DNA of 64,000 nucleotides, taken from contig NZ_JAUMKD010000006.1 in assembly GCF_030519475.1 (NCBI RefSeq), positions 248,001 through 312,000 on the forward strand, in the 5' to 3' direction. Shown here in pieces: positions 8,720 through 17,364 of this stretch. The first letter of the stretch is position 1. Each line of letters opens with the position of its first letter. Origin of the DNA: Micromonospora sp. C28SCA-DRY-2 (GTDB lineage Bacteria > Actinomycetota > Actinomycetes > Mycobacteriales > Micromonosporaceae). The position numbers were made by a program, and so were the translations under genes. The notes beneath the pieces were generated by a model that ran no database searches, had not been told where the DNA came from, and was given only the letters and a program-made list of their open reading frames with translations.

Positions 8720-9880
8720 ATGACGACCGTGGACACCCGAGCCGTGCACGCCGGCCGCGACGACCTCGCCGCCCTCGGCGTCCACGTGCCGCCGATCGAC
8801 CTCTCCACCACCAACCCGCTGCCCTCGGTCGACGCCGGCGGCGACGCCTACGAGAGCCTGGCCACCGGCGGCACCCTCCCGTCCGGCGCCAGCGCCGTCT
8901 ACCAGCGGCTGTGGAACCCCACCGTGGCCCGCTTCGAGACCGCCCTCGCCACCCTGGAAGGCACCGCCGAAGCCGTCGCCTTCGCCAGCGGCATGGCCGC
9001 CCTCACCGCCACCCTGCTCGCCGCCACCTCCGACGGCCGCCGCCACGTCGTCGCCGTCCGCCCCCTCTACGGCGGCACCGACCACGTCCTCGCCACCGGC
9101 CTGCTCGGCACCACCGTCACCTGGGCCCGCCCGCACGAGGTCGCCGCCGCCGTCCGCCCCGACACCGCGCTGGTCGTCCTCGAGACGCCGGCCAACCCCA
9201 CCCTCGACCTCGTCGACATCGCCGCCGTCGCCCACGCCGCCGGCGACGTACCGCTGCTCGTCGACAACACCGTCGCCACCCCGGTGCTCCAGCAACCCGC
9301 CCGGCACGGCGCCGCGCTCGTCCTGCACAGCGCCACCAAGAGCATCGGCGGCCACGGCGACGTCCTCGCCGGCGTCGTCGCCTGCGACACCGGCTGGGCC
9401 ACCCGGCTGCGCCAGGTGCGCGCCCTCACCGGCGCGATCCTGCACCCGCTCGGCGGCTACCTGCTGCACCGCGGCCTGCAGACTCTCCCCGTGCGGGTGC
9501 GCGCCCAGCAGGCCGGCGCGGAGAAGTTGGCCGGCTGGCTCGCCGACCACCCCGCCGTGACCCGCGTGCACCACCCCTCGCTGCACGATCCCGCCGGGCT
9601 CGTCGGCCGGCAACTGACCGGCACCGGCAGCCTGCTCGCCTTCGAGGTACGCGGCGGCGCCCCCGCCGCGGCGGCGGTGGCGAACGCCTGCCGGCTGATC
9701 ACCCACGCGGTGTCGCTGGGCGGCGTCGACACGCTCATCCAGCACCCGGCCTCGCTGACCCACCGCCCGGTCGAGGGCGAGGCGAAGCCCGCCGGCGGGT
9801 TGCTGCGCGTCTCCGTCGGCCTGGAGGACCCGGAGGACCTGCGCGACGACCTCGCCCGGGCGCTCGCCGAACTGGGCTGA
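8720..9880 (+). CDS. PLP-dependent trans-sulfuration lyase (cystathionine/methionine gamma-lyase family)
   Basis: 386-residue Cys/Met metabolism enzyme. The PLP lysine lies in VLHSATKSIGGHGDVLAG; the cofactor loop is FASGMAALTATLL, and RPLYGGTDHV carries the conserved tyrosine that contacts PLP phosphate. The C-terminal SLGGVDTLIQHPASLTH matches the substrate-arginine region. I chose the ATG at 8720 because TATGTT (8701-8706) looks like the -10 box, which excludes the in-frame ATG at 8702. The divergent Lrp regulator argues for a catabolic role (methionine gamma-lyase or cystathionine gamma-lyase) rather than biosynthesis. The exact substrate is open. Confidence 0.9.
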   Translation: MTTVDTRAVHAGRDDLAALGVHVPPIDLSTTNPLPSVDAGGDAYESLATGGTLPSGASAVYQRLWNPTVARFETALATLEGTAEAVAFASGMAALTATLLAATSDGRRHVVAVRPLYGGTDHVLATGLLGTTVTWARPHEVAAAVRPDTALVVLETPANPTLDLVDIAAVAHAAGDVPLLVDNTVATPVLQQPARHGAALVLHSATKSIGGHGDVLAGVVACDTGWATRLRQVRALTGAILHPLGGYLLHRGLQTLPVRVRAQQAGAEKLAGWLADHPAVTRVHHPSLHDPAGLVGRQLTGTGSLLAFEVRGGAPAAAAVANACRLITHAVSLGGVDTLIQHPASLTHRPVEGEAKPAGGLLRVSVGLEDPEDLRDDLARALAELG

Positions 9881-9917
9881 CCGGCGGCCGGGTCGCCGGC
9901 GGCCGGTGCGCCTCCCT

Positions 9918-10667
9918 TCAGGACTTCGGGCCGACGTGCCGGTCCAGCGCGGCGACCGCCTCCCGCCGCGCCACCGACAGCGAGTTGCGGCGGTTCATCC
10001 GCCAGGCGATGCCGAGCAGGTCCAGCGCCCACTGGCAGAGGCTCATGATGTCCGCCGACTCGTTGGTGAACATGTAGCGCGGGTAGACGTACTCCTTGCC
10101 GCGGACGACCACCCGATTGGCGAACCGGCACCCGTCGGAGTGGAACAGCCCGCGCAGGAAATGACCGGGGTGCGCGGCGACGATCTCCCGCTGCCAGTCG
10201 GTGAGAACGATGGGGCGCTCGTGCTTCCTGCCCGGCCCGTGCTGCGGTAGCAGGCAGGGCCAGTGCTTGCCGTAGCTCTGCACGCTGACGCAGCCCTGTT
10301 GCTGGACCCGCCGCACCCGAGCGGCGAGCACGTCGCGCATGGCCGTCTCGCAGGCGTCGATCAGGCCGGGCCAGACGTTGCCGCAACTGATCCTCAGCAC
10401 CGGTACGCGCGCGGTGGCCACGAGGTGCCCGTCGCCCAGGTAGAGACCGAGCAGATAGCAGTAGGCCGGTTGATCTGTCGGATTGGCGACCTCGGGTCGG
10501 CAACGGAAGCACCGCAGCCCGGTGCCCTGGACGACTGCCTCCGGCCGCTCGCGGCACCACTCCCAGACGGTGCGGTAGGCGAGCCCGACGCTACGGGCCG
10601 CTTCGGAGACCCGGGCTCCGGACAGGTAGAGCCGCCGGGCGTGAGCGCGGACCTCGGGTGGATGCAC
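9918..10667 (-). CDS. HTH plus two-motif LAGLIDADG endonuclease-like protein
   Basis: 249 residues. Residues 1-40 form a resolvase-like helix-turn-helix (VRAHARRLYLSGARVSEAARSVGLAYRTVWEW). A short CFRC knuckle follows at 53-56. Two LAGLIDADG-type helices are visible: YLLGLYLGDG (71-80) and FLRGLFHSDG (170-179), each ending in the acidic residue that binds the catalytic metal. Two motifs in one chain imply a monomeric homing-endonuclease fold. The gene is free-standing: no intron or intein surrounds it. It begins with GTG 34 nt behind the 3' end of a tRNA-Leu gene on the same strand, so tRNA and protein are probably one transcription unit. It may be a domesticated regulator rather than an active nuclease. 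Confidence 0.8.
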   Translation of the reverse strand: MHPPEVRAHARRLYLSGARVSEAARSVGLAYRTVWEWCRERPEAVVQGTGLRCFRCRPEVANPTDQPAYCYLLGLYLGDGHLVATARVPVLRISCGNVWPGLIDACETAMRDVLAARVRRVQQQGCVSVQSYGKHWPCLLPQHGPGRKHERPIVLTDWQREIVAAHPGHFLRGLFHSDGCRFANRVVVRGKEYVYPRYMFTNESADIMSLCQWALDLLGIAWRMNRRNSLSVARREAVAALDRHVGPKS

Positions 10668-10701
10668 GGGATGAGTGTCGAACGTCCGTACGACAGTTTC
10701 G

Positions 10702-10775
10702 TGTCCCCGGTGGGATTCGAACCCACACTGTCGGAGGTTTGAGCTCCGTTTCTCTACCGATTGGAATACGGGGAC
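10702..10775 (-). tRNA. tRNA-Leu(CAA) with short variable loop
   Basis: Read on the minus strand it folds as a complete tRNA. The acceptor stem GTCCCCG/CGGGGAC is 7 bp with A73. The D arm is TTC/GAA with an 11-nt loop containing GG, the geometry of leucine tRNAs. The anticodon stem CGGAG/CTCCG encloses loop CTCAAAC, giving anticodon CAA (decodes UUG). The T arm is GTGGG/CCCAC with loop TTCGAAT. The variable loop is only 5 nt (ACAGT), whereas bacterial tRNA-Leu normally has a long paired variable arm. CCA is not encoded. Confidence 0.88.
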
Positions 10776-10881
10776 GTACTCGCGGAACGCTCTGGCGGCC
10801 CCTCACAGGGTACCCACTACGCTAAGGGCGGCGACATCCGGCTGGGCGGGTGTCGGGTTCTGACTGGTGGGGGTAGGGCTC

Positions 10882-11502
10882 GTGGCCGAGACGCAGACGG
10901 ATGCCGAGCGCAGGCGGGTACTGATCGCCGAGGACGAGGCGCTCATCCGGCTGGACCTCGCCGAGATGCTGGCCGAAGAGGGCTACGAGGTGGTCGGGGA
11001 GGCCGGCGACGGCGAGACCGCCGTCCGGCTCGCCGAGGAGCTCAAGCCGGACCTGGTCATCCTCGACATCAAGATGCCGATCATGGACGGCCTGGCCGCC
11101 GCCGAGCGGATCGCCGGCGCGCGGATCGCCCCGGTGATCATCCTGACCGCGTTCAGCCAGCGCGACCTGGTGGAGCGGGCCCGGGCGGCCGGCGCGATGG
11201 CGTACCTGGTCAAGCCCTTCCAGAAGAGCGACCTGGTCCCGGCGGTGGAGATCGCGCTCTCCCGCTACTCGGAGATCGCCGCGCTGGAGGCGGAGGTCGC
11301 CGGGCTGACCGACCGGCTGGAGATCCGCAAGACCGTCGAGCGCGCCAAGGGCGCGCTGATGACGACGTACGGGATGACCGAGCCGCAGGCGTTCAAGTGG
11401 ATCCAGCGCACCGCGATGGACCACCGGATGACCATGAAGGAGGTCGCCGAGCGGATCCTCGCCGAGACCGCCGGCGGCGAGGTGGCCCAGCCGACCTCCT
11501 GA
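10882..11502 (+). CDS. pdtaR: ANTAR-domain response regulator PdtaR
   Basis: 206-residue two-component response regulator that acts on RNA. The N-terminal receiver shows the acidic pair in VLIAEDEALIRLDL, the phospho-acceptor aspartate in LVILDIKMPIMDG, the conserved threonine in VIILTAF and lysine in YLVKPFQKSDL. A coiled linker is followed by the ANTAR domain (about 140-200, RLEIRKTVERAKGALMTTYGMTEPQAFKWIQRTAMD), which binds paired hexaloop stem-loops in mRNA to prevent termination. I chose the GTG at 10882, which follows a G-rich ribosome-binding site; a GTG five codons upstream (10867) is possible. The cognate PdtaS kinase is not in the window. Confidence 0.93.
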   Translation: MAETQTDAERRRVLIAEDEALIRLDLAEMLAEEGYEVVGEAGDGETAVRLAEELKPDLVILDIKMPIMDGLAAAERIAGARIAPVIILTAFSQRDLVERARAAGAMAYLVKPFQKSDLVPAVEIALSRYSEIAALEAEVAGLTDRLEIRKTVERAKGALMTTYGMTEPQAFKWIQRTAMDHRMTMKEVAERILAETAGGEVAQPTS

Positions 11503-11556
11503 GGTCGCCGGTTCGGGGGGCACCGCGACGGGCCGGTGATCGATAGCATCGGATCC

Positions 11557-12735
11557 ATGGGTGGTCGGCGGTTGGTGGCGGTGCTCGGTGTGTCGGCCGT
11601 GCTGCTCGCCGGTTGCGAGGATGGCACCGCCCACGACGGCGACAACCCGCAGCCGGTCAGCCCGACCTGGCAGGAACTGACCCTGCCGGCGCCGCCGGGC
11701 CCGCCGGGGCGGCTGATCCTGCGCGACATGGTCGCCTGCGCCGGCCGGTGGTACCTGGTCGGCGGGGTGGCCGACGCGACGCGCGCGACCCGGCCGGCCG
11801 CCTGGACGAGCGGGGACGGCACCTCGTGGACCTCGCTGCCGATCGCCGCGGACTCCTTCTACGGCAAGCAGAACGTGCTCTACTCGGTCGGCTGCCGCGA
11901 CGGGGTGGCCGCCGTGGTCGGCGCGAAGGTCGGCGGCGCGCACGGCTATCCGCGGGTGAGCACCTGGCGGCAGCGCGGCGACGGCACGCTGGTCGAGGTG
12001 GCGGCGTCGTTCGAGACCTACGGCGGGCCGAAGGCGGTCAACGTGTCCCGGTTGGCCGGCGGGCCGGCGGGCTGGTTGATCGTGGGTAACCGGTCCAGCG
12101 GCGCGGCGGCCTGGGTGTCGCCGGACGCGGCGGACTTCGTGCTGGTCGAGGCGGCGCCGGAGTTGGCGTCCGACACCCGCGGGGTGAGCTGGGCGTTCGA
12201 CGCGGTCGCCGGGCCGGGGGGTTGGCTGGCCGTGGGCGGGGTGCTGCCGCGCGGCCGGATCGACCGGGATCCGGCGGCCTGGACGTCGGCGGACGGGCGG
12301 TCCTGGCGGCGGACGACCCTGCCGGGCACCAGCGACTACGAAGAGTTGCAGCGGGTGGTGATGGCCGGCGACACCGCTGTCGCGGTGGGGTTGCGGGGCC
12401 GGGCGTTCGGGACGTGGCGGCAGGCGCCGGGGGCCGACTGGGCGGCAGCCGGTGGCTTCGGTGCGCTCGGCGCGGGTGGGGTGCCGTCGGTGAGCTCGCT
12501 GGTGGCCTCCGGCGGGTGGCTGTTGGCGGCGGTCTCCGACGGGGCGCGGCACAGCGTGTGGGCGTCGTCGGACCTCGGCGGGTCGTGGCACGAGGTGGTC
12601 CCCGCGACGCAGTTGCCGGCCGGGGCGGATCGGGACGTCAGCCTCCTGGCGGTGGGGGAGCGCTGGTGGCTGGTGGCGGACGACGGCACCCGCAGCGGGT
12701 TCTGGTGGGCTCCGGCGGCCCCGGCGCCGGGGTGA
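11557..12735 (+). CDS. Lipoprotein with repeated Asp-box-like motifs
   Basis: 392-residue exported lipoprotein of unknown function. The signal peptide ends in a lipobox, AVLLAGC, after MGGRRLVAVLG. The mature protein repeats a pattern of Trp, Ser/Thr, Asp-Gly and Ser-Trp: WTSGDGTSWTSL, WTSADGRSWRRT and WASSDLGGSWHE, each at the start of a strand-rich block. These resemble the Asp-box (BNR) repeats of sialidase-type beta-propellers, so a cell-surface propeller is likely; there is no evidence for sialidase activity. A TAGCAT -10 box (11544-11549) lies exactly 7 nt before the ATG, implying leaderless mRNA. It ends 349 nt before livK and is probably a separate unit. Confidence 0.8.
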   Translation: MGGRRLVAVLGVSAVLLAGCEDGTAHDGDNPQPVSPTWQELTLPAPPGPPGRLILRDMVACAGRWYLVGGVADATRATRPAAWTSGDGTSWTSLPIAADSFYGKQNVLYSVGCRDGVAAVVGAKVGGAHGYPRVSTWRQRGDGTLVEVAASFETYGGPKAVNVSRLAGGPAGWLIVGNRSSGAAAWVSPDAADFVLVEAAPELASDTRGVSWAFDAVAGPGGWLAVGGVLPRGRIDRDPAAWTSADGRSWRRTTLPGTSDYEELQRVVMAGDTAVAVGLRGRAFGTWRQAPGADWAAAGGFGALGAGGVPSVSSLVASGGWLLAAVSDGARHSVWASSDLGGSWHEVVPATQLPAGADRDVSLLAVGERWWLVADDGTRSGFWWAPAAPAPG

Positions 12736-13084
12736 CGCGAGGCCGGTCGCCGGCCGCTGCCGGGTGATCGATTCGGGTCATTGACCAGCCGGGAGTCGAC
12801 CGGTTGGCGGGGGTTCGGGCCGTCCCGCGATTCGGTCAGCCAACCGCCTAAGGACCGGTCAGGGGATTGACCTGTTACGGGAAATGTTTGGATCCCGCGC
12901 GCCTTCGTAACGGTTTCGCAGACCCCGGCTCTAGGCCTTCCGAGACCGTATGAGTGTCGGTACGCTCCGCCATCACGAGCCGTAACGCAGGGGGCGTCCC
13001 TGCGGGGTGGGTGGAACTGCGGGTTGCTGGCTGTCCCCGTCGGTGGGGTTGGTCGGGCCCGCATCTGGAGGAGGTCAGGAAGCC
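12736..13084. other. Intergenic leader of the liv operon
   Basis: A 349-nt gap before livK. I see no coding region, tRNA or known riboswitch. A TTGACC at 12867-12872 and a TACGCT at 12961-12966 could belong to promoters, but neither has a convincing partner box at the right distance. Its 3' end carries the strong GGAGGAGG ribosome-binding site of livK. Confidence 0.6.
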
Positions 13085-14233
13085 GTGAGGCGAAGCTATG
13101 TACGGGCGCTCGGCACTGCCGCGCTCGCCGCGACCCTGGTTGTCGCAGCTGGTTGCCAGGACTCGGGCGGCGAAGGCGGCACCGCGTCCGGCGACTGCGG
13201 CGGCAAGATCGCGATCTTCGGTGCGTTCACCGGTGACAACGCGGGTCTGGTGATCCCGTCGCTGAACGGCGCGAAGCTCGCCGTGAAGCAGCACAACGAG
13301 AAGAACCCGGACTGCAAGGTCACCATGCAGGAGTTCGACACCCAGGGCGACCCGGCGGTGGCGACTCCGTTCGCGAACCAGATCGCCGGCGACAACTCGT
13401 TCCTCGGCGTCATCGGTGGCCACTTCTCCGGTGAGTCGGACGCGACCATGCCGATCTACCAGGCCGCCGGCCTGGCGATGGTGGCCCCGTCGGCCACCCG
13501 GACCGACCTGACCCAGAAGGGCAACACGTCCTTCTTCCGGGTGGTCGGCCACGACGGCACGCAGGCCGGCGCGGTGGCGACCTACATGAAGGCGCAGAAC
13601 GCGCAGAAGGTCTTCGCGATCGACGACGGCAGCGCCTACGGCGCTGGCATCACCGCCGAGCTGGGCAAGAACCTCGGCGGCACGCTGGTCGGCAGCGACA
13701 AGATCCAGGAGCGGCAGTCGCAGTTCGACGCCACCATCTCCAAGATCAAGGCGGCGCAGGCCGACTTCGTCTTCTACGGCGGCTACACCCGTGAGGCCGC
13801 TCCGCTGGTGCGCCAGATGCGCGCCGCCGGTGTCCAGGCCAAGTTCGTCGGCCCGGACGGTCTCTACGACCCGGCGTTCCCGCAGGGTGCCTCCGGCGGT
13901 GCCGAGGGCGCGATCATCACCTGCCCGTGCCTCCCGGCCGACAAGGCCGGCGGCACCTTCTCCGCCGACTACCAGAAGGAGTACGGCCAGGCGCCGGGTT
14001 CCTACGGTGCGGAGGGCTTCGACGCCGCGCAGATCTACCTGGACGCGTTCAAGGACGGCAAGAAGAGCCGGGCCGACATCCTGGCCTACGTGAAGTCCTA
14101 CGACAAGCAGGGCGTGTCGAAGTACATCAAGTTCGACGACAAGGGTGACGTCGACCCGACGAAGGTCGTCATCTGGGCGTACCAGATCAAGGGCACGGCG
14201 ATCGAGCCGCTGCAGGAGCTCAAGCTCAGCTGA
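13085..14233 (+). CDS. livK: Branched-chain amino acid ABC transporter, substrate-binding lipoprotein
   Basis: 382-residue periplasmic-binding-protein type I receptor that captures leucine, isoleucine, valine or related substrates outside the membrane. The signal peptide ends in the lipobox LVVAAGC, so it is lipid-anchored. The mature protein begins KIAIFGAFTGDNAGLVIPSLNGAKLAVKQ (only the pattern is typical) and contains GVIGGHFSGESDATMPIYQAAGLAMVAPSAT, the family ligand-cleft region. The GTG start follows GGAGGAGG at 13068-13075. It heads the five-gene livKHMGF operon; a hairpin after it may keep its level above that of the membrane parts. Confidence 0.95.
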   Translation: MRRSYVRALGTAALAATLVVAAGCQDSGGEGGTASGDCGGKIAIFGAFTGDNAGLVIPSLNGAKLAVKQHNEKNPDCKVTMQEFDTQGDPAVATPFANQIAGDNSFLGVIGGHFSGESDATMPIYQAAGLAMVAPSATRTDLTQKGNTSFFRVVGHDGTQAGAVATYMKAQNAQKVFAIDDGSAYGAGITAELGKNLGGTLVGSDKIQERQSQFDATISKIKAAQADFVFYGGYTREAAPLVRQMRAAGVQAKFVGPDGLYDPAFPQGASGGAEGAIITCPCLPADKAGGTFSADYQKEYGQAPGSYGAEGFDAAQIYLDAFKDGKKSRADILAYVKSYDKQGVSKYIKFDDKGDVDPTKVVIWAYQIKGTAIEPLQELKLS

Positions 14234-14244
14234 CGACAGCACTG

Positions 14245-14278
14245 GAGTACGGCCGGGGTGTTCGCCCCGGCCGTACTC
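14245..14278 (+). terminator. Intra-operon hairpin between livK and livH
   Basis: A perfect 14-bp stem (14245-14258 with 14265-14278) with a 6-nt loop lies in the 62-nt gap between livK and livH. No T-run follows, so it probably acts as a partial terminator or as a 3' end that protects livK mRNA, giving excess binding protein over permease. Confidence 0.65.
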
Positions 14279-14295
14279 GATGCAAGGAGACCCCG

Positions 14296-15279
14296 GTGAA
14301 TTTCGACGAACTATTCGGCCATCTCGGCCAGCACACCGTCGACGGGTTGTCCAAGGGGGCGATCTACGCCCTGATCGCCCTGGGCTACACGCTCGTCTAC
14401 GGCGTCCTGCGCCTGATCAACTTTGCCCACTCCGAGGTTTTCATGGTCGGCACCTTCGCGGTGCTGGGCGTGTGGACCGCGTTCGGGGTGCAGAACAACC
14501 CGCCGATCGGGCAGGCGGTGCTCTTCCTGGTGCTCGGTCTGGTGGCCGCGGCGGTCGCCTCCGGTGGCACCGCACTGGCGATCGAACGGATCGCCTACCG
14601 CCCCCTGCGGCGCAAGAACGCGCCGCCGCTGATCTTCCTGATCACCGCGATCGGGCTCTCGCTGGTGCTGGTCGAGGTCTTCGGCCTGCTGCTGCCGGAC
14701 ATCGCCGGTGGCGCGCTGCCGACGATGTTCGGTCGGGCCCGGCAGATCGTCGGTATGCCAACGATCATCCAGCAGGAGACGCTCTTCACCATCGGCGGCA
14801 CGGCGATCACCAACATCCAGTTGATCGTGTTCATCTCCGCCGTGGTGATGATGGCGGCGCTGGACTGGTTCATCAACCGCACCCGCTACGGCCGGGGCGT
14901 GCGGGCGGTGGCGCAGAACCCGGAGACGGCGGCCCTGATGGGCGTCAACCAGGAGCGCGTGATCATGCTGATCTTCGTGCTCGGCGGCATCATGGCCGGC
15001 GCCGCGGCGCTGCTGTGGAGCATGCGGTTCGGCTTCACCCAGAACAGCATCGGCTTCGTGCTGGGTCTGAAGGCGTTCACCGCGGCGGTGCTCGGCGGTA
15101 TCGGCAACCTGCGGGGCGCGCTGGTGGGCGGCCTCTTCCTCGGCATCGTCGAGGTCTACGGCGCCACCCTGTTCGCCTCCAACTGGGAGGACGTCATCGC
15201 CTTCGTGGTGCTGATCGTGGTGCTGATGTTCCGTCCGACCGGCCTGCTGGGTGAGTCGCTCGGGAGGGCCCGCGCATGA
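14296..15279 (+). CDS. livH: Branched-chain amino acid ABC transporter permease LivH
   Basis: 327-residue inner-membrane permease with about eight hydrophobic helices. Family segments include GAIYALIALGYTLVYGVLRLINFAH near the N-terminus and the coupling region ARTPETAALMGVN-like RAVAQNPETAALMGVNQER. LKAFTAAVLGGIGNLRGALVGG is the conserved C-terminal stretch. The GTG start is preceded by AAGGAG (14284-14289). Its last codons overlap livM as ATGA. It pairs with LivM to form the membrane channel of the LIV transporter. Confidence 0.94.
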   Translation: MNFDELFGHLGQHTVDGLSKGAIYALIALGYTLVYGVLRLINFAHSEVFMVGTFAVLGVWTAFGVQNNPPIGQAVLFLVLGLVAAAVASGGTALAIERIAYRPLRRKNAPPLIFLITAIGLSLVLVEVFGLLLPDIAGGALPTMFGRARQIVGMPTIIQQETLFTIGGTAITNIQLIVFISAVVMMAALDWFINRTRYGRGVRAVAQNPETAALMGVNQERVIMLIFVLGGIMAGAAALLWSMRFGFTQNSIGFVLGLKAFTAAVLGGIGNLRGALVGGLFLGIVEVYGATLFASNWEDVIAFVVLIVVLMFRPTGLLGESLGRARA

Positions 15280-16433
15280 TTGACAAGATTCGTGCCGCGG
15301 ACCGCCGCCGGGTCAGCCTGCTGACCTCCGTCGGCGACCGCGTCCGGGCGCTGCCGCGCTGGCAGCAGGCGATCGGGCTGGCCGCCCTGGTGGCGTTCCT
15401 CTACTACCTGCCGCTGCTCGGCATTCCGGGTCTGACCTGGCTGCGTACCGACTCGATCGCCGGTGGCAACAACTGGGCCGGTGTGCTGTTCGTCTGCGCC
15501 ATCTACGTGCTGGTCGCCATCGGCCTGAACGTGGTGGTGGGTCTGGCCGGCCTGCTCGACCTCGGCTACATCGGCTTCTTCGCCATCGGTGCGTACAGCG
15601 TGGCGCTGTTCGGCTCGGTGAACTCGCCGGTGGTCAAGTGGATCCAGCAGGAGTTCGACCTGCCGCCGACCTGGGCGGTGACCTGGGCCATCTGCCTGTT
15701 CATCGCGCTGGTGCTGACGCTGATCTCCGGCGTGCTGCTGGGCTGGCCGACGCTGCGGCTGCGCGGCGACTACCTGGCCATCGTCACGCTCGGCTTCGGC
15801 GAGATCATCCGGATCTTCGCGCGGAACGCCACCGGCGTGACCAACGGCCCGCAGGGCATCTCGGCGATCCCCGGTCCGGAGGGTCCGCCCTCGGCGGAGA
15901 ACGAGATCTTCGGTCTGATCGACGCCAAGCCGTGGTACTGGCTGGCGATCACGATGGTGCTGTTGATGGTCATCGCGGTGCGCCGGCTGGAGCACAGCCG
16001 CGTGGGCCGGGCCTGGCTGGCCGTCCGCGAGGACGAGGACGCCGCGGCGGTGATGGGTGTCTACCCGTTCAAGTTCAAGCTGTGGGCGTTCGCCATCGGC
16101 GCGGCGCTGGGCGGCCTGTCCGGCTTCCTGTTCGCCAGCCGGAACGCGTTCATCGACCCGACGCAGTTCAACGTGAACCTGTCGATCCTCTTCGTGGCGA
16201 TGGTCGTGGTCGGTGGCTCCGGCAACATGGTCGGGGTGTCGCTCGGCGCGGTGCTGCTGGCCTACCTCCCGGAGCGGTTCCGGGAGATCGCCGACTACCG
16301 GTGGCTGGCCTTCGGCCTGGCCATGGTGCTGGTGATGATCCTGCGTCCGCAGGGTCTGATCCCCAGCCGGCGGCGGGCCCGGGAGTTGAAGGACCGCGCG
16401 GCGGAGGCAGAGGAGGCGCCCGCTCATGTCTGA
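15276..16433 (+). CDS. livM: Branched-chain amino acid ABC transporter permease LivM
   Basis: 385-residue second permease subunit, with an N-terminal cytoplasmic extension and about ten hydrophobic segments. Typical LivM stretches are GLAGLLDLGYIGFFAIGAYSVALF, LRGDYLAIVTLGFGEIIRI and the coupling helix LAVREDEDAAAVMGV. The ATG overlaps the livH stop (ATGA) and its end overlaps livG by 8 nt, so all subunits are coupled in translation. Confidence 0.94.
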   Translation: MIDKIRAADRRRVSLLTSVGDRVRALPRWQQAIGLAALVAFLYYLPLLGIPGLTWLRTDSIAGGNNWAGVLFVCAIYVLVAIGLNVVVGLAGLLDLGYIGFFAIGAYSVALFGSVNSPVVKWIQQEFDLPPTWAVTWAICLFIALVLTLISGVLLGWPTLRLRGDYLAIVTLGFGEIIRIFARNATGVTNGPQGISAIPGPEGPPSAENEIFGLIDAKPWYWLAITMVLLMVIAVRRLEHSRVGRAWLAVREDEDAAAVMGVYPFKFKLWAFAIGAALGGLSGFLFASRNAFIDPTQFNVNLSILFVAMVVVGGSGNMVGVSLGAVLLAYLPERFREIADYRWLAFGLAMVLVMILRPQGLIPSRRRARELKDRAAEAEEAPAHV

Positions 16434-17364
16434 CCAGACCACCACGGCGGCGCCGAAGATCCCGACCCAGGCCGGGCCGCGGCCCGTGCTGCTCGAGGTC
16501 GACAACGTCACGCTGCGCTTCGGCGGCGTGGTCGCCCTCGACGGGATCAACTTCCAGATCAACGAGGGCGAGATCCTCGGCCTGATCGGCCCGAACGGCG
16601 CCGGCAAGACCACCACGTTCAACGTGATGACCGGGGTGTACAAGCCGACCTCCGGGGCGGTCCGGTTCCGCGGGCAGCGGGTGACCGGCCGCAAGCCGCA
16701 CCAGATCAGCCGGATGGGCATCTCCCGGACGTTCCAGAACATCCGGCTCTTTCCGGAGATGACCGCGCTGGAGAACGTCATGGTCGGGACGGACTCCCGG
16801 CACAAGACCAGCGTGCCGGGGGCGCTGTTCCGGCTCTACCGGGTGCGCCCGAAGCCGGAGGAGTTGCCGCAGGTCACCGCCGAGTCCGGGATCGTCCGGA
16901 GCTGGCAGCAGGTGCGGCGGACGTTCGCCAAGACCTTCGGCCTGTCCCGGCACATCCTGGAGGAGCGGGCGGCCGAGGCCAAGGCGCTGGAGCTGTTGCG
17001 CTTCGTCGGCATCGCCGACCGGGCCAACGACGCGGCGCGCAACCTGCCGTACGGCTACCAGCGCCGGTTGGAGATCGCCCGGGCGCTGGCCACCGAGCCG
17101 AAGCTGATCTGCCTGGACGAGCCGGCCGCCGGCTTCAACCCGGCCGAGAAGGAGGACCTGCTCGGCCTGATCCGCAGGATCCGTGACCTGGGGCTGACCG
17201 TGCTGCTCATCGAGCACGACATGAAGCTGGTCATGGGGGTCACCGACCGGATCGTGGTGCTGGAGTTCGGCCGGAAGATCGCCGACGGCGCGCCGGCCGA
17301 GGTCAGCCGGGATCCGAAGGTGATCGCGGCCTACCTGGGGGAGTCCACTGATGACGCTGCTTGA
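16426..17364 (+). CDS. livG: Branched-chain amino acid ABC transporter ATPase LivG
   Basis: 312-residue ABC ATPase. The Walker A is GPNGAGKTT, the Q-loop region is GISRTFQNIRLF, the signature is the family variant LPYGYQRRLEIARAL, and Walker B is LICLDEPAAGFNP with the downstream IEHDMKLVM switch. It is longer than enteric LivG because of an insertion of roughly 50 residues (about 125-175) between Q-loop and signature, which I take to be an actinobacterial feature. It overlaps livM at its start and livF at its end. Confidence 0.94.
   Translation: MSDQTTTAAPKIPTQAGPRPVLLEVDNVTLRFGGVVALDGINFQINEGEILGLIGPNGAGKTTTFNVMTGVYKPTSGAVRFRGQRVTGRKPHQISRMGISRTFQNIRLFPEMTALENVMVGTDSRHKTSVPGALFRLYRVRPKPEELPQVTAESGIVRSWQQVRRTFAKTFGLSRHILEERAAEAKALELLRFVGIADRANDAARNLPYGYQRRLEIARALATEPKLICLDEPAAGFNPAEKEDLLGLIRRIRDLGLTVLLIEHDMKLVMGVTDRIVVLEFGRKIADGAPAEVSRDPKVIAAYLGESTDDAA

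Noticed and set aside
9918..10775. Integrative element inserted at the tRNA gene
   Set aside because: No integrase, no repeated tRNA 3' end as an attachment site within the window, and the flanking genes look like ordinary core genes.
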